64,000 bases of DNA from assembly GCA_035235625.1 (NCBI GenBank), contig CP141141.1:23247968-23311967 (forward strand). The letters run 5' to 3'. This document shows positions 1 to 11,530 of this stretch, one piece after another. This DNA is from Saururus chinensis. Taxonomy: Eukaryota; Streptophyta; Magnoliopsida; Piperales; Saururaceae. Position 1 is the stretch's first letter. Each line of letters begins with the position of its first letter. The notes beneath the pieces were generated by a model, which was given only the letters and a program-made list of their open reading frames with translations, was not told where the DNA came from and searched no databases. The position numbers and the translations under genes were made by a program.

Positions 1-225
1 AGCCTAATGAGAACAAATAGAAGATCAATAGAGCAGAAAGACAGCCCAGGTGAACGTGCACAACACTCTACCACGCTTCTGCTATTCCCCTTGACCTCAA
101 GGCGACTATACTGAGTAGCGAGCCATAAACTCGTCCTTTGACATCCAAGTGGCGTCCTCAAGTGGCTGGCCCTGCCACGAAACGAGCACCTCTGTAATAA
201 TGCGACCGGAACGACGAACCTACAC

Positions 226-436
226 CCCCAGTGCCGCCTGCTGCCACTGGCCCAGACGCCGGTCATCCTCACCGGACTCCTGTCCTTGCCCTCCACCGGA
301 GCCCACATCGTCCTCCCAACCTCGGGCCGCTTCTCCGCCTCCACCTTCTGGTCGAACATGATAGCCCATGGCACCACCTGCGGGGTCAACTCTGGGAAGC
401 TGCTTGGGAGGGTGTGCGAGTCCCATGGCCCTCATA
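226..436 (+). repeat. Left arm of an inverted ~205-bp duplication
   Basis: The reverse complement of this stretch matches 1297-1503 at roughly 90% by eye, for example the shared GGTGGTGCCATGGGCTATCA and GGACAGGAGTCCGGTGAGGA. The two arms flank the subtilase fragment. A short third piece in the same orientation as this arm lies near 1137-1170 (CACTGGCCCAGGCTCCAGA compared with CACTGGCCCAGACGCCGG). The outer part of this arm overlaps the end of the subtilase fragment (GHGTRTPSQ). The rest reads open on the minus strand but matches no family I recognise. Confidence 0.75.
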
Positions 437-1073
437 GTCCCTAGGGGAGAGCTGGGACGAGTTGAGGACTATCCTGGAAGCTTCAATTCCCTTGGAATAG
501 TACCTCAATCCGATCAGTTTCCTGCTTCATTGAACCTCAGTTTTGTTTTGGCAGATTCCTTCCATCTTGAGGGAACATGCCCCATTCCATCATCTTTGAA
601 ACTCTCAGATTCCGGCCCTCCAGTGTTAATATTGGCAATGATTGTATCTTCTCCAAATCGTGCACGGCTCCAAAGGGAATCTTGTGATATGGTGCCATCC
701 CTCTCAAGCCCTAAAAATTGCCACGAGTGTGTCGTGTGCCCTTGCTTCATCTTGCTTGGAAACACTGACAGAACATCAGGGGGTTTGGCAATCTCCATGG
801 CATCATCCTTTTCAAGGTTCGCAACAAAGCCATTGATATGCCTGGTGTAGGAGTAAAATATTGAATCTTCTACTTTCTCCTTGCTTCCAAGATAAGATCC
901 CAAAAGGGTCGAATGGGAATCAGCAACTTGTTCGTAGACAATGGAAGAAGCGTCTGGCCCATGCGAGTGACCTCTTAAGTAGACACATAGGTCTGTATCA
1001 CAACAAACGTGAGGCCCTGCAAGAGACACAGAACCAGTGAACACAAGAGGAGAGAAACCTTCGGACTCGCCAT
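400..1073 (-). pseudogene. Broken N-terminal fragment of a plant subtilisin-like protease (SBT family)
   Basis: Plant subtilases are secreted serine proteases made with a signal peptide, an I9 inhibitor prodomain and an S8 catalytic domain. Reading the minus strand, a methionine at 1073 starts a hydrophobic leader (MASPKVSLLLCSLVLCLL), the prodomain follows (GHSHGPDASS, YSYTRHINGF), then the mature-start region (HTTHSWQFLGLE) and the first catalytic block (ARFGEDTIIAN). The family's catalytic DTG is NTG here, and the His block GHGTHT reads GHGTRT near 400-434. The leader, the prodomain and the His block lie in different frames, so there are at least two frameshifts. Only about the first 200 of the usual ~750 residues are present. 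The right-hand (5') end abuts unassigned DNA and the 3' end runs into the inverted duplication at 226-436. This is a gene relic, possibly carried by a transposon; family assignment is firm and subfamily (SBT5-like) is a guess. Confidence 0.8.
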
Positions 1074-1296
1074 ACTAATGCTTTATTATCTTCCCCTCCC
1101 TTGCAAAGATCTTTCTGTAGTGGTCTTCCACACCCTAGCACCACCTGCCGCCACTGGCCCAGGCTCCAGATCTATCCCAGGTTGATGACCATGTTGTGAG
1201 TCCAAGAGGAGATCAAAATAGTGGCTTGAATACTTGTTCAGATCGGCCGACGAAACCGCAGATCAGTTGTGGAAGACCACCACCTTGCTCTCCGTC

Positions 1297-1503
1297 CTGA
1301 TCAAATCCAGCGGCATGCACACCCACCCAAGCAGCTTCCCTGAGTTGACCCCGCAGGTGGTGCCATGGGCTATCATGTCTGACTAGAAGGTGGAGGTAGA
1401 GAAGTGGCCCGAGGCTGGGAGGGCGATGTGGGCTCCAGTGGAGGGCAGGGACAGGAGTCCGGTGAGGATGACTGGCGCCTGGGCCAGTGGCGACAGGCAG
1501 CAC
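1297..1503 (-). repeat. Right arm of the inverted ~205-bp duplication
   Basis: This is the partner of 226-436 in the opposite orientation. Reading into the arm from 1231, the plus strand is open and starts upstream of the shared part (TTLLSVLIKSSGMHTHPSSF), so a coding piece may enter the duplication from the left. I cannot name the protein. Terminal inverted repeats and target duplications of a host transposon were looked for around both arms and not found. Confidence 0.7.
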
Positions 1504-2289
1504 TGGTGGGTGGTCATCGGATTGGACGAGAAGAACGCTTCCAGTGCCTGCTGCTACCGTGAGAGGGTGGCAGTTGTATCAGAGAGGAGTGATTCCTCTG
1601 TAACTCGAAAATAAGTTCATTTGTGTTATTGACGTTGCAGGGGAAGGTGATCGAGCTATAGGGCGATGAGAGGAACCGACGTTGAGAGCACACTGAACTC
1701 GTGGCAAGATGGTCCAGCAGAGGCAGTGGCATATCAGGCGGCTTGGTCAGGGCGATCCAATCAGTTGACAATGGTGGATCCAATTGGCCCATCAGCGGGT
1801 AAACTTCAAGAACAAACCTCGCTGGAATGGCAGCACTGAGGCCAACCACCATCTTTCGTCCAAGGTTGATAGAGTGAAGTCGATGATTCCAGGGATCAAC
1901 GACTTTGATACCAGCGTTATGAACCGGTGTCCACAACGGCCTGGCAGCCCAGTAATGGGAGGGTAGCGGCACATGATGGCCGGGAAACGGGAGAGGGAGC
2001 GGCATGGCCGCCGGAAAGGTGGGAGAGACAGGGGAGAAGACAAGACAATTATACAGTAGATTAATCATTCTATAATTTCAATTAGGGCATAGCCCTTACA
2101 CTTAAATAGACTAACTAGTGAGCTTACTAACAAAAGCCTAAGGCCCATTAACTTAATTAAAAGAAAACCACTAATAATTCTCATTAAACTTTTGACCTAA
2201 ATGCCCTTATTAGCAATGACATAATTAAAACCTATCCCACTAGCACGTGGGCCCCAGTGATAGACCCTTAGGGCGTTCACAACAAAAAA
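1504..2289. other. Unassigned GC-rich then AT-rich DNA, no gene supported
   Basis: To about 2040 the sequence is GC-rich and open on the minus strand for 184 codons (1514-2068), but the product is proline- and serine-rich with no domain I recognise. From 2040 it turns AT-rich and looks non-coding. At about 2290 it joins directly to copia reverse-transcriptase sequence. It may be part of the same rearranged block as the subtilase fragment. Confidence 0.4.
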
Positions 2290-5200
2290 GGAAATGTGGT
2301 AAAAAATAAAGCTCTTTAGTTGCTCAAGGATATACACAGGTGGAAGACATAGATTTTGATGAGACATTTTTCTTGTTTCTAGAGTTGAGTCTATTCGATT
2401 ACTCCTTGCTATAGCTTGTGACTTAAAGTTCGAGGTGTATCAAATGGATGTCAAGAGTGCTATCTAAATGGGAATTTGAAAGAAGAAGTGTATGCAGAAC
2501 AACCCAAAGGTTTTGTAGACCCTCATCAATTAGAGTATGTGTACAAATTGATGAAAACTTCATATATAATAAAATAGGCTCCAAGTGCATGCTATGAAAG
2601 GTCAACACAATACCTAACAAAGTAAAGGTATGCAAGAAGTAGTGTTGATAAGACATTATTCATCAAGAAACTAGGAAAGTATGTTGTTATGGTACAGATC
2701 TATGTTGATGATATAATTTTTTGTTATACTGATGACAAGCTAGCCAAAGCCATTGCAAAAAAGATAAGTAAAAAATTTGAAATCCATATGGATGGATTAC
2801 TGACTTATTTTCTTGGTTTGTTGGTGCAACAAACAGAGTTCAGAATATTCATCTCACAATCAAAGTTTGCAAAAGATCTTGTAAAGAAATTTGGACTACA
2901 TGATGCAAAACATGCCACGACTCCTATGTCCCCTTCTATCAAGTTAAGTAAGGATGCCTCTGGTAAATATGTTGATCAAACCACGTACAGAAGCATGATA
3001 GGTAGTCTCTTATATTTAACTACTAGCTGCTAATATATTTCACGTAATATAGGAGTATGTGCTATAAATCAAGTTGATCCTACAAATAACACATGTTTAT
3101 GTGAAAATTTTAATAAAATATACGAGATGATCTAAGGGATATGGCTTGTGGTACTAATTTGAGACTACTTTAAACTAGTAGTGTATTCAGATGTAGACTG
3201 GGCATGGAATGTAGATGATAGGAAGAGTCTGTCGAGAGGTTGTTTTATGTTGGAAATTTTTTACTTTCTTGGCATTGTAAAAAGTAAATTTGTGCTTCAT
3301 TTTCAACTACAGAAGATGAATATATTGCTGCTAATAGTGGCTGCATGCAACTCATGTGAATGAAATGTATTTAAATTAATTATGAAATCTATTAAGGCAT
3401 AATGTCTTCATATTGTGATAATCTAAGTTCAATTAAAATTTCACAAAATCTTGTCCAACATTCTTACACAAAGCACATTGATATTAGACATCATTTTATT
3501 CAAGATTTGGTTGAAAGTCAAATTATAAGCTTAAAACACATTTCAATAGAGTTTCAATTGGCTAACCATTTTATAAAAATATTGGACTTTAATAAGTTCA
3601 TTAACCTTAGGAAGGCCATTTGACTTGCTTCCCTAGAATAGTTCCACAGAAAATTTTGTCCCTTGTTTTACTTGAAAACCTTTTGGAACACAAAAGAATA
3701 GCTATTTTCAATTGTTTTAATAGGCTTTTGTATTTTTGATTTGTTTTCACTTAGTTTGAATTGTTGTGAAAAAATATTTGTGTTTTCAAACAAATAGCAT
3801 GAATATTATGAAGAACACATTTGACTAGTGAAATATTGCACATAATGGGTGACACTTCGAATGCATAATGAATACTATCTTAAGTCATGAGGACTATTTA
3901 TCAATTATTTGAGTAAAGTATTAACATGCATGTTAGTTCTATATACCTTATTGGTTTGCTTATAGACATAGTACTAACTATGGGAATTTAAATTCATCTT
4001 TTGTATTAAATATATAATATGGTTAATTTACTTATAGACTCTAATGCTATGGGTTAGTATGAGGTAGTTGAGAAGTTTTGATTCTTTTACAAACCGAATG
4101 AGAGTCGATATGTTTATGATTTCTTTGAATATCTTATGTAAACATTGTTAAAAACAAATCTCATAAAGATGATGAAGAGGGTTGCCTACATGAATCATCT
4201 TGTGTTACTGTGAAAGTTATCATCCCTTTGACATTGAAAAATGAATAGAATGAAAAAAATTAATGCAAGGTCACAAGAACTAATAACAAGCCAATGATAG
4301 CCCATAATTGAAAAAGATAGAACAAGCCAAATTATTGGGAAAAAGGCCAAATTATTGAAAATTGTTTTGTGTTTTCAAACAAATAGCATGAATATCATGA
4401 ATAACACATTTGACTAGGGATGTATTGCACATAGTGCGTCATACATGGAATGCATAATGAATACTATCTTAAGTCAAGAGGACTATTTGTAAATCATTTG
4501 AGTAAAGTATTAAGATTCATGTTAGTTCTATATCTATTGTTAATTTGCTGATAGACTTAGTACTTACTATAGGAAATTAAATTTATTTTTTGGGTTAAGT
4601 GTATAATATGACTGATTTACTTCTACACTCTGATGCTGTGAGGTAGTATAAGGTAATTTAGCAGTTTGGATTCCTTTACAAATTGAATGAGAGTTGATAT
4701 ATTTTTTATTTATTTGAATATATTATGTAAAAATTATCAAAAATAAATCTCATAAAGATGGTAGAGAGAGTTGCCTACATAAATCCTCTTTTGTTAATTT
4801 GCAAGATATCATCTCCTTAACATTGAAAAGTACAAAATGAAAAAAATAGTGCAAGATCATGAGAACTAAGAAAAAATTAATAATTGCCCATAATTGAAAA
4901 AGACAAAAAAGCCATATCATTGAAAAAAGGCCAAGGGAAAATATATTTTTGACTATTTTATCCATTGATATCCTGATGTTATTTTGATTGATCATGGTAT
5001 AGTATTGGATTTGCAGTAAAACACTTTCACATATCTTAATAGTATGAGGCTTGATACTTAAAAGTTTGATTATCTAGTCGAATGACTAATCAGATTATGT
5101 TATGATACATGGGATACACATATAGTTCAATATGAAACTTGGATAGTGTGTTGGTGTATGATATTGCTATATGATTTCAAACACATTCTTTGATTCAAAA

Positions 5201-5726
5201 ACACTTTTGACTGTACTTGAAATTGATTTGTTAATGTGGTTTCAAAATATTTTCAAAGTTTTTCTCTTATTTATTTTCTTCTTTACTACATTCTACCTTT
5301 GTCTATTCATGACAAAAAAGGGGAGAAATTTAGGTTATGTGTTCCTTAGGGTAAACCATAATAGACTTGTTGTAAGATCTACAAGAGAGCTAGAAAAAGA
5401 AGATTAGATCTAATTGTTAAAAGAGAAAATTCTTGTTTGATAGACTTGATTAATCTTATATATGCTTGAACATTTAAACTCTATAGCTACTTGTTTCTTG
5501 GAATAGTAGTATGCAGGCATATTCTTGTTTAATGCGTAGGTTAATTATAGGTTGAAGACCACATAACATTAGGATTGATGAGTTATAGATTAAGGGGGAA
5601 AGTCATTGTCATTATTAAGTTGGATAATCTATCTAAGTTTGATTATGCACTATAGAGAATTGTAATTTTTCTTCTTCAGATTGGCAGTATGTAGTGTTTT
5701 GTCACAAAATAGCCAAAGGGGGAAAT
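2290..5726 (+). mobile_element. SIRE-like Ty1/copia fossil: RT, RNase H and 3' non-coding region
   Basis: This is the 3' part of a Ty1/copia element. The reverse-transcriptase region covers about 2290-3030 and carries the copia signature YVDDI at 2701-2715 and ISQSKFAKDLVKKFGL. RNase H remains follow at about 3181-3623 (TKHIDIRHHFIQDLVE). About 2.1 kb of AT-rich DNA then leads to a purine tract (CCAAAGGGGGAAATTG) just before LTR-like sequence at 5727. The long stretch between RNase H and the 3' LTR and the RNase H wording fit the SIRE/Maximus lineage, whose members often carry an extra region there; no env-like frame is readable. The element at 40467-48618 is a related copy. It is a fossil with many breaks, and gag, protease and integrase are not in view. 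Confidence 0.85.
3781..4960 (+). repeat. 589-bp tandem duplication in the 3' non-coding part of the copia fossil
   Basis: The segment starting TGTTTTCAAACAAATAGCAT at 3781 recurs at 4370 in the same order and orientation, including AATGCATAATGAATACTATC and TGATATT-type landmarks, until about 4960. The related element at 40467-48618 has one copy of the corresponding stretch (about 45690-46290), so the duplication is specific to this copy. Confidence 0.8.
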
Positions 5727-5867
5727 TGTAAGAATCTCATATAGTAGCTTATTTCCGTGCTGGAAACAATGTCATATATGTGTGTAATTTTGAGTTATGA
5801 TTCATCTAAAGAATATATTCTAAAGATGGAGCTGAATGAAAATGCAAATTAGTGTTTCGTCAAGTAA

Positions 5868-5888
5868 ACACACACACACACACACACA
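5868..5888 (+). repeat. (AC)n microsatellite
   Basis: About ten perfect AC units. In the related LTRs the corresponding place is short and CA-rich (CACGTACACACATAAC), so the array probably grew from that seed. Confidence 0.9.
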
Positions 5889-6073
5889 TCGCATTCATGC
5901 ACTTTAGGGTAAACGAGATTTTAGGTGATAATGTAGTTGAGAGATGAAGATGTTTTAAAACCTTGAATTTTTGTGTTCAAACATTTTCAGAGACGTGTTT
6001 CAAAATTTTCAACTATTTGATGTTAATGATGTGATGGAAAAGGTTTATTTTTAAAAAAAATGAATTTAATTAT

Positions 6074-6360
6074 GTTCTTCTAAAACATTGGGATAGATGT
6101 TTTCGATATTGATGTTATTATCTAAAAGGATTTTTTTTAGGAAAAAGCAATTTTTATTTTATTCTTCTAAAATGTTCATATAATTTTTTTGTTCCTTTAT
6201 CTAAAAGATTTTTTTTTGAAAAAATAGCTTTTGATTTTGTTCTTCTAAAACATTCATATAAGTTTTTTTGGTTCTGCTATTGTCTTCTAAAAGGTTTATT
6301 TGAATAAAATTGATTTTACATTTATACTTCTAAAATGTTTGATAAAAATATTTTGATTTT
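6074..6360 (+). repeat. Imperfect AT-rich tandem repeat, about 80-87 bp period, four units
   Basis: Units start with the motif TTCTTCTAAAA(C/T) near 6075, 6162, 6240 and 6326 and run on through ATTCATATAAGTTTTTTTG and a TCTAAAAGG..TTTT stretch. Units are diverged, with homopolymer length changes. Confidence 0.6.
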
Positions 6361-6369
6361 TCTTTTAGA

Positions 6370-6650
6370 ATAATAATAATATTAAAATGATTTCATAGTA
6401 GTGTCAAAATATTTAAAGTTTGTTGTTAAATCATTTTTACACTATTGTTAGAATGATTTAACATTGTGTTAATATGTTTTGACACCATTGTCAAATCATT
6501 TTAGGAACATTTTTAATTTATTTTAACGTTGTTGAGAAAATGATTTAATAGTGTTAATTTTTTTTGACATTTTTGTTAAAACAATTTAACATAGTATTTC
6601 AATATTTTGACACTGTTGTCAAATCATTTGAGTATTGTTGTTAAAATATT
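6370..6650. repeat. AT-rich repeats built on a TTTGACA..TGTCAAA hairpin motif
   Basis: The phrase TTTTGACAC(C/T)(A/G)TTGTCAAATCATTT recurs (near 6477 and 6611), with decayed copies between. TTTGACA and TGTCAAA are self-complementary, so each phrase can form a small hairpin. No coding potential was seen. Confidence 0.55.
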
Positions 6651-6659
6651 TTGTATTAT

Positions 6660-6900
6660 TTATCTGGCAATGCATGTCTAGTGCTACACTTCTATCTGAG
6701 GAAGTGCCCATCATGCAGGAAGTCTATTACGTGTTATGGCCATTTGAACTGGTGACTAGAATCACTCTTATAGACAATGATGACTATAGATGTTTGTATT
6801 ACAATGAGGAAGCACATGTCTAGTGTTACACTGCTATTTGAGAAGTGTACGTCATCCAGGAAGGCAATTCAGTGTAATGATTGTAGATATTAGGTAGTCA
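6660..6900 (+). repeat. Two diverged direct copies of a ~50-bp segment
   Basis: GCATGTCTAGTGCTACACTT near 6671 and ACATGTCTAGTGTTACACTG near 6814 start matching stretches of about 50 bp ending in CAGGAAG. The spacing of about 143 bp suggests an old tandem duplication. Confidence 0.5.
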
Positions 6901-7087
6901 TATGTATTAATACAAATTTTAAAATTATGAAATCACTCTTACAAATAGTTATGATTGTAGATGTTATATTGTCATATGTATTAGTATAAGTTTCCAAATT
7001 TATTCTTATAGTTACATGTCTTCTATTCAAGACTTACAGTGTCATGCATTTGTGTTTTAAGTAGATATGTGAAAAAGACTTTTGACT

Positions 7088-7371
7088 TATGTGTTTAAAT
7101 GTTAAAATATTTTAACCACACGTTTTGGCACATTTTGCGATATGCCCTTAGCACAGGGTATGAGGCTATGACATATGTAATTAAATGTCAAAATGTTTTA
7201 ACCTCATTGGCCAAACATTTTAAGCACATCTTGCAACAGGTCCTTAGTAAGCACAGGGTAGGAGGCTATGATATGTGTTTAAATGTCAAAACATTTTCAC
7301 AAATATATCAAAATGCTTTAACCAAAATGGTCAAATGTCTTAACCACATCCCACAACAAGCCCTTAGTTAG
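7088..7371 (+). repeat. Three-unit tandem repeat, about 85-99 bp period
   Basis: Units begin near 7088, 7172 and 7271 with (T/C)ATATG(T/T)..TTAAATGT(T/C)AAAA and end with a CCTTAG(T)..AGCACA-type phrase before GGGTA(T/G)GAGGCTATGA. The repeat stays open in one plus-strand frame for 90 codons only because the unit lacks stops in that frame; I do not read it as a gene. Confidence 0.65.
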
Positions 7372-7588
7372 CACGACATAGGTGTCGGCATTGAGCTTCA
7401 CTCTCGATGAGAGCATCCTCAGGTAGGACTTGAGAAGTGTGGGCCTCCTTCCTGCGACCAGCATTGGCGCAAGCCTCGATCACAACGGCTATGTGGGCCA
7501 CCACTTCAGGCATCTTGACCACGCTGGGCATGAGGGTAGGCGTGTTGCAGGTCCTTGGCATCATTGTGCTCCTTGATGGCAAGCTTCT
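7372..7588 (-). pseudogene. Possible PPR-protein fragment, split by the insertion of element X
   Basis: Pentatricopeptide-repeat proteins are organellar RNA-binding proteins built of ~35-residue helical repeats. On the minus strand one frame reads IAVVIEACANAGRRKEA, like helix A and B of a PPR unit, and a neighbouring frame continues LRMLSSRVKLNADTYVVLT, like the next unit start, so a frameshift separates them. The fragment stops where X begins; the bases CTTCT at its edge recur on the far side of X at 35690-35694. Whether the coding sequence continues beyond 35694 is unclear. The similarity is by eye over two short runs only. Confidence 0.4.
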
Positions 7589-8324
7589 CAATATGCATGA
7601 AATCTATCTAATTTATACACCTTTTTACTTTATTTGCTAGCATATATTGGGCTAATATAGGGTTAATTAGGGTTTACTTATGTTAAGATAAAAATTAGTA
7701 TTTGATTTAATTATTAATTGATTCAGGCAACAATAATAGTTTAGGTATGTATTTGAATCACGTTGAGATTTTATTTAATTTTCACACATCTCAATTACGG
7801 TCTTATTGTGCTTTGTAAGTGGATGTCATGCAAACAACTTTGTTGATGCTCATGAAAGTTAGAAAATATTTGGATATGGTTCCCACTTCTGGGATGAATC
7901 AAACATTGGTACAGAGAAGAAGTTGTTTAAGAGCATGCACATGTTGAGTTGTTGGAGCACTTTCATGAAGACAAAGTGGGCAGCCGGCCAATGTTCTCCT
8001 CAATGCTTTTCCAACACGGGTACAAGAAGATTAAAAGCAATATCATGCCAATAGAAAATCCAGCAGCCATATATAACCTAGGCTCTTTCTTTTTTTATTC
8101 CAACAGTCAAAATTGATCAACAGAGTAAAAAAGGAATAGAAAGCAAATAAATAAAGAAATTGCAGTAACTTATGGAATGAAGAGTAAGAGATAGCCAATG
8201 AGCAAAATTGAGGAAGGCAGCTAATAAGAAGTAGACTTTCGGTAGAGAATAAAAAAGCATTCCATGTCTAAAACAGAGTAGCAAATTCGTAATAGTGAAA
8301 AAATAGAGCATGGCCAAAAGTTTT
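7589..8324 (+). repeat. X 5' LTR, left piece
   Basis: Matches the first ~735 bp of the 3' LTR starting at 33504: shared runs include CACCTTTTTACTTTATTT and TATAACCTAGGCTCTTTCTT. It ends at the J insertion; GTTTT at 8320-8324 is the target duplication. Confidence 0.9.
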
Positions 8325-11306
8325 TGTTGGACCATGGTATAGGCTTGGGCCTAGTTTGGTCCAACGATATCATGGTCCAGGTTAACCGGTATGAGCCAAG
8401 GGGTCCAAGGGTGGTGGGGGCGGTTGCGTCGACCCCACATGTGTCTTCATTACACTTATTTGATTGGGACCCGCCTACGTCACACACACACTAGGCATTT
8501 GACTAGGTTGTACATTAACACGTTGTGGGGCCCAGATGCACGAATTATGTGTCAAGGGTGGGACCTATGGTTAGTGAGGGGTTGGCCCTATCACGGGCTT
8601 GGCCGTGTGCAGGGGGTCTAGACCTCCGTGGGCTCTGAGAGACAGAGCCCGTTCCGGTTGTGTTTGAACCTCAAGAGAAACCGGAAGAAACAAGCAAAGA
8701 AGCACAATTAAATTCAGCCCACTTAAGGCCCACTAAAGGAGGTAAGTGGGAGGGTATTTAAAGGAGAGAAAGAGAGGAGACAACCTTAATTGCTGACCGC
8801 CTGTAATCTCCCTGATTTTTCTACGATTTTCTGTGATTTTCCTACTATTTTTCTAGTCATTTTCGGCGGGAAAATGTTACGCTTCGGCGTATTTGTATTC
8901 CCCCCCCCCAATATTTATATACGTAGAGTCGGGTGTGGGGCTTAGTCGCAGGCCGCGGACCTCGCTACGCGCTTACGGCGCAATTTTTCGAAGTACGACG
9001 CGTAACCAATGAGGTAAGCGCGTGTTGGGGATATTATTGAAAAAAAAGAAAAAAAAATATGAAAGGATCGGGCTCGGGCTCGGCCGAGCCCAATCCAGAA
9101 ACTTCTAAGTAGTGCACTGCGCGCCCTTCGGTTTCCCTCACCAGTCGCCGCTGGCAGCCGGTGGGCTACAGGGCTGCCGCAACCGGCTCAGCCCCGGCCG
9201 TGCGATAGCAGGGGACCACCGTCCCAGCCCCCACGGCCGCTCCGCCCTCTGCCCCATCTCTCCCGGTTATCCCCTTTTCGCACTATGTATTTTTGAGTTG
9301 AGCCGCCGTTGTGGGCCGCCAAGGTCCGGCCGGCCGGCCACGGCTCCTCCAAGCACCGGCGACGGTGGGAGGACACCCCTCCCGGCCCTACTCGGCCTCC
9401 GCCGTCCTACTCCATTTTCCCCCTCTGGAGCTCTGTTTTCCGCCCCTGCAGTCGATCTCGCCGGACAGCTTCGGCTGCCGTTGGACAGCCCGGTGGTGCT
9501 CAGTCGGAGTCGCCTTGGTCCGACGACGATGATGGGCTACCCCTCCCGGCCCCGGGGGCCTCCGCTCCGCCGCCCCAGTTGATTTTCCTCCTTCTGCCCT
9601 GTTTTTGCCAGAATTCTTTTTGGACGAATTGGTGGCCGCCGGCTGTGAGCCACAGCCAACGGACCTCCGTCCAGTCCCACCTCGATCCGGTGACGGTGAG
9701 GAGCCACCCCACTCAGCCCAGCTCTGCCTCCTTCCTTTATTTTTCTGATAGGTCAGTTCGACCCATTTCCACTGCCCTGTTTTTCCGCCAGTGCATTGTT
9801 TTGATTAAACAATGGCTGCCGCCGGCTAACCACAGCCGACTTGACCTTGCTCCAGCCTCGCCTCGGTCCGGCGAAGGCTTTGGACCACTCCACCCAGTGC
9901 GGTTCCATCTCCTCCACCGTCCTCTACTCTGGCCAGTGCGTTTTTCTCGTACTGTGCTCGGTGTTTCTAGTGGGTTGTCGCCACCACCGTTGACTGATGC
10001 AGGCAGCCCAGCCACTGTGGGCTCCGCCCCAGCTTGGCGATGGCCTAGGGACGGCCCCACCTGGACCAGTTCAGCCTCCGTCTCTCCCTTGCTCAGTCTG
10101 GGCGTCCCCTATTTTTGGTATACGTCCGTTTTGGACGTGGTGATTGCCGCCATCAGTCGGACGCCAGACTTGACCTAGCGGACCTTAGTTCGGTTCCGCC
10201 CTGGCCCGGTGATGCCAGTGGGCCACCCCTCAGGGCCTTGTTCAGCTTTGCGGCCCGTAGCCGTAGCTAGTTCTGCCTCACCGACATATTTGCCGTTGAC
10301 CTCTCTTGCCCTTTAACGCTGTCGGTACCGGACGGCCTTAGGCAAGAATTAGTATGACTTATCGTGACCGAAGGTGGATGAGTTCACCTGCTCAGGCCTC
10401 GGCCAGAGACAGCCTCGTGGCCTTTGCTCGACCTTGATTCCCTTGCCCTATATCGTGCAAGAGGCATAGCCACCCGCACTATGTATGTTAGTTGTGGGTA
10501 GCAATAGGCCACTAGATCTTGGCCTTAGCTCTACCACCCTTTTGTGGGCCTTCGGCCGCCGATGCTTAGCCCTCTTCCCCGCCCCTTTGGGTTGTGTGAG
10601 TATGTAGCCGTGTGTGCGGTAAAGGGTTTAGGTGCCACATTCGCGCCGCCTGACCATCGGCTGGCTTTGCCACCGAGTGGAGTTGACACATAGCCCTCCT
10701 CCACCTCTCCTCTGTCCTCGAGTGTCGCCCCATGCCCTCCGCCCTTATGTGGGCCTTTGTTGACACGAAATCACAACCGTTGGGTGCTGTCCACGGCCGA
10801 TTTCAATGTCTTGCGGCCGGCCAAGGACTTCTCAGCCGCCGGCCGACCTTCTGTGAGTACACATCGCGTTTCTGTCGCATCCGCCACTTATGTTGGCATG
10901 ACATTTCTCCCGGCCGCCCCTAGTGTGCCGCCGTAGATCGCGGATTTTGCCGCATCGACTTCTGACACCTCGTTTGGTCGTGATTGTTTCCGGTACTTCC
11001 TAAATCCTCGGGACGACAGCTCTCTCAGCTAGGCAATGGTTTTGACCGCCAACTCCACCGCCGATGCTGCCACCGTCATGTGCTCGCCATCAAACGTCAT
11101 GATTACGAGGTAGGGGAGCTTTGAACTCGTAATTTCATGATAGCATGCTTTGAATGAATAGCAACATGCTAGGATTGTATGATTCCATGCTTTGGATGTT
11201 AAGTAATCATCCGATTGCATGATGTGCATGTAAGCATGATTATATGGTATGTTGAAATGCATATGACGTGCATGTTGGCTGTAAGTATGTTGGATGTATG
11301 CATCTA

Positions 11307-11530
11307 CTAGTGATGGCTAGCGCGTATGTTGAAAGTATGTATGGATTATGCATGTGCTAGTGATGGCTAGCGTGCATGTTTGAAGTTTGTATGGATTATA
11401 CATGTGCTAGTGATGGCTAGCGTATATGTTTGACGTGTGTATGCGTGTGCTAGTGATGACTAGCTTGTATGTTTGATGTATGTATAAATGTGTATGTATG
11501 CGCTAGTGATGGCTGGTGAGCATGTTTGTA
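11307..11530 (+). repeat. Five-unit tandem array, CTAGTGATGGCTAG unit (43-53 bp)
   Basis: The core CTAGTGATG(G/A)CT(A/G)G starts at 11307, 11357, 11407, 11450 and 11503, separated by TATG-rich spacers. The same array stands in the 3' LTR with cores at 19149, 19199, 19249, 19292 and 19345, giving identical spacing (50, 50, 43, 53). Confidence 0.9.

Larger units (their letters stand above)
5727..7000 (+). mobile_element. LTR-like sequence of the SIRE-like fossil (right end not found)
   Basis: It begins TGTAAGAATCTCATATAG directly after the polypurine tract, as a 3' LTR should. The first ~250 bp run parallel to the LTRs at 40467 and 47488 in landmark order: GTCATATAT, an AAGATGGA block, a CA-rich stretch and TTTTAGGTGATAA. 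Further right the sequence becomes tandemly repetitive and I could not fix a CA end, so the right limit is an estimate from the usual LTR length in this group. Confidence 0.45.

Noticed and set aside
7099-7371. 90-codon frame as a small gene
   Set aside because: It is the translation of a three-unit tandem repeat that happens to lack stops in one frame.
9309-10178. 289-codon open frame in the GC-rich part of the D 5' LTR
   Set aside because: It is not kept open in the matching 3' LTR (only shorter, shifted frames there), the product is Pro/Ser/Arg-rich, and opposite-strand frames are equally long; a composition effect.
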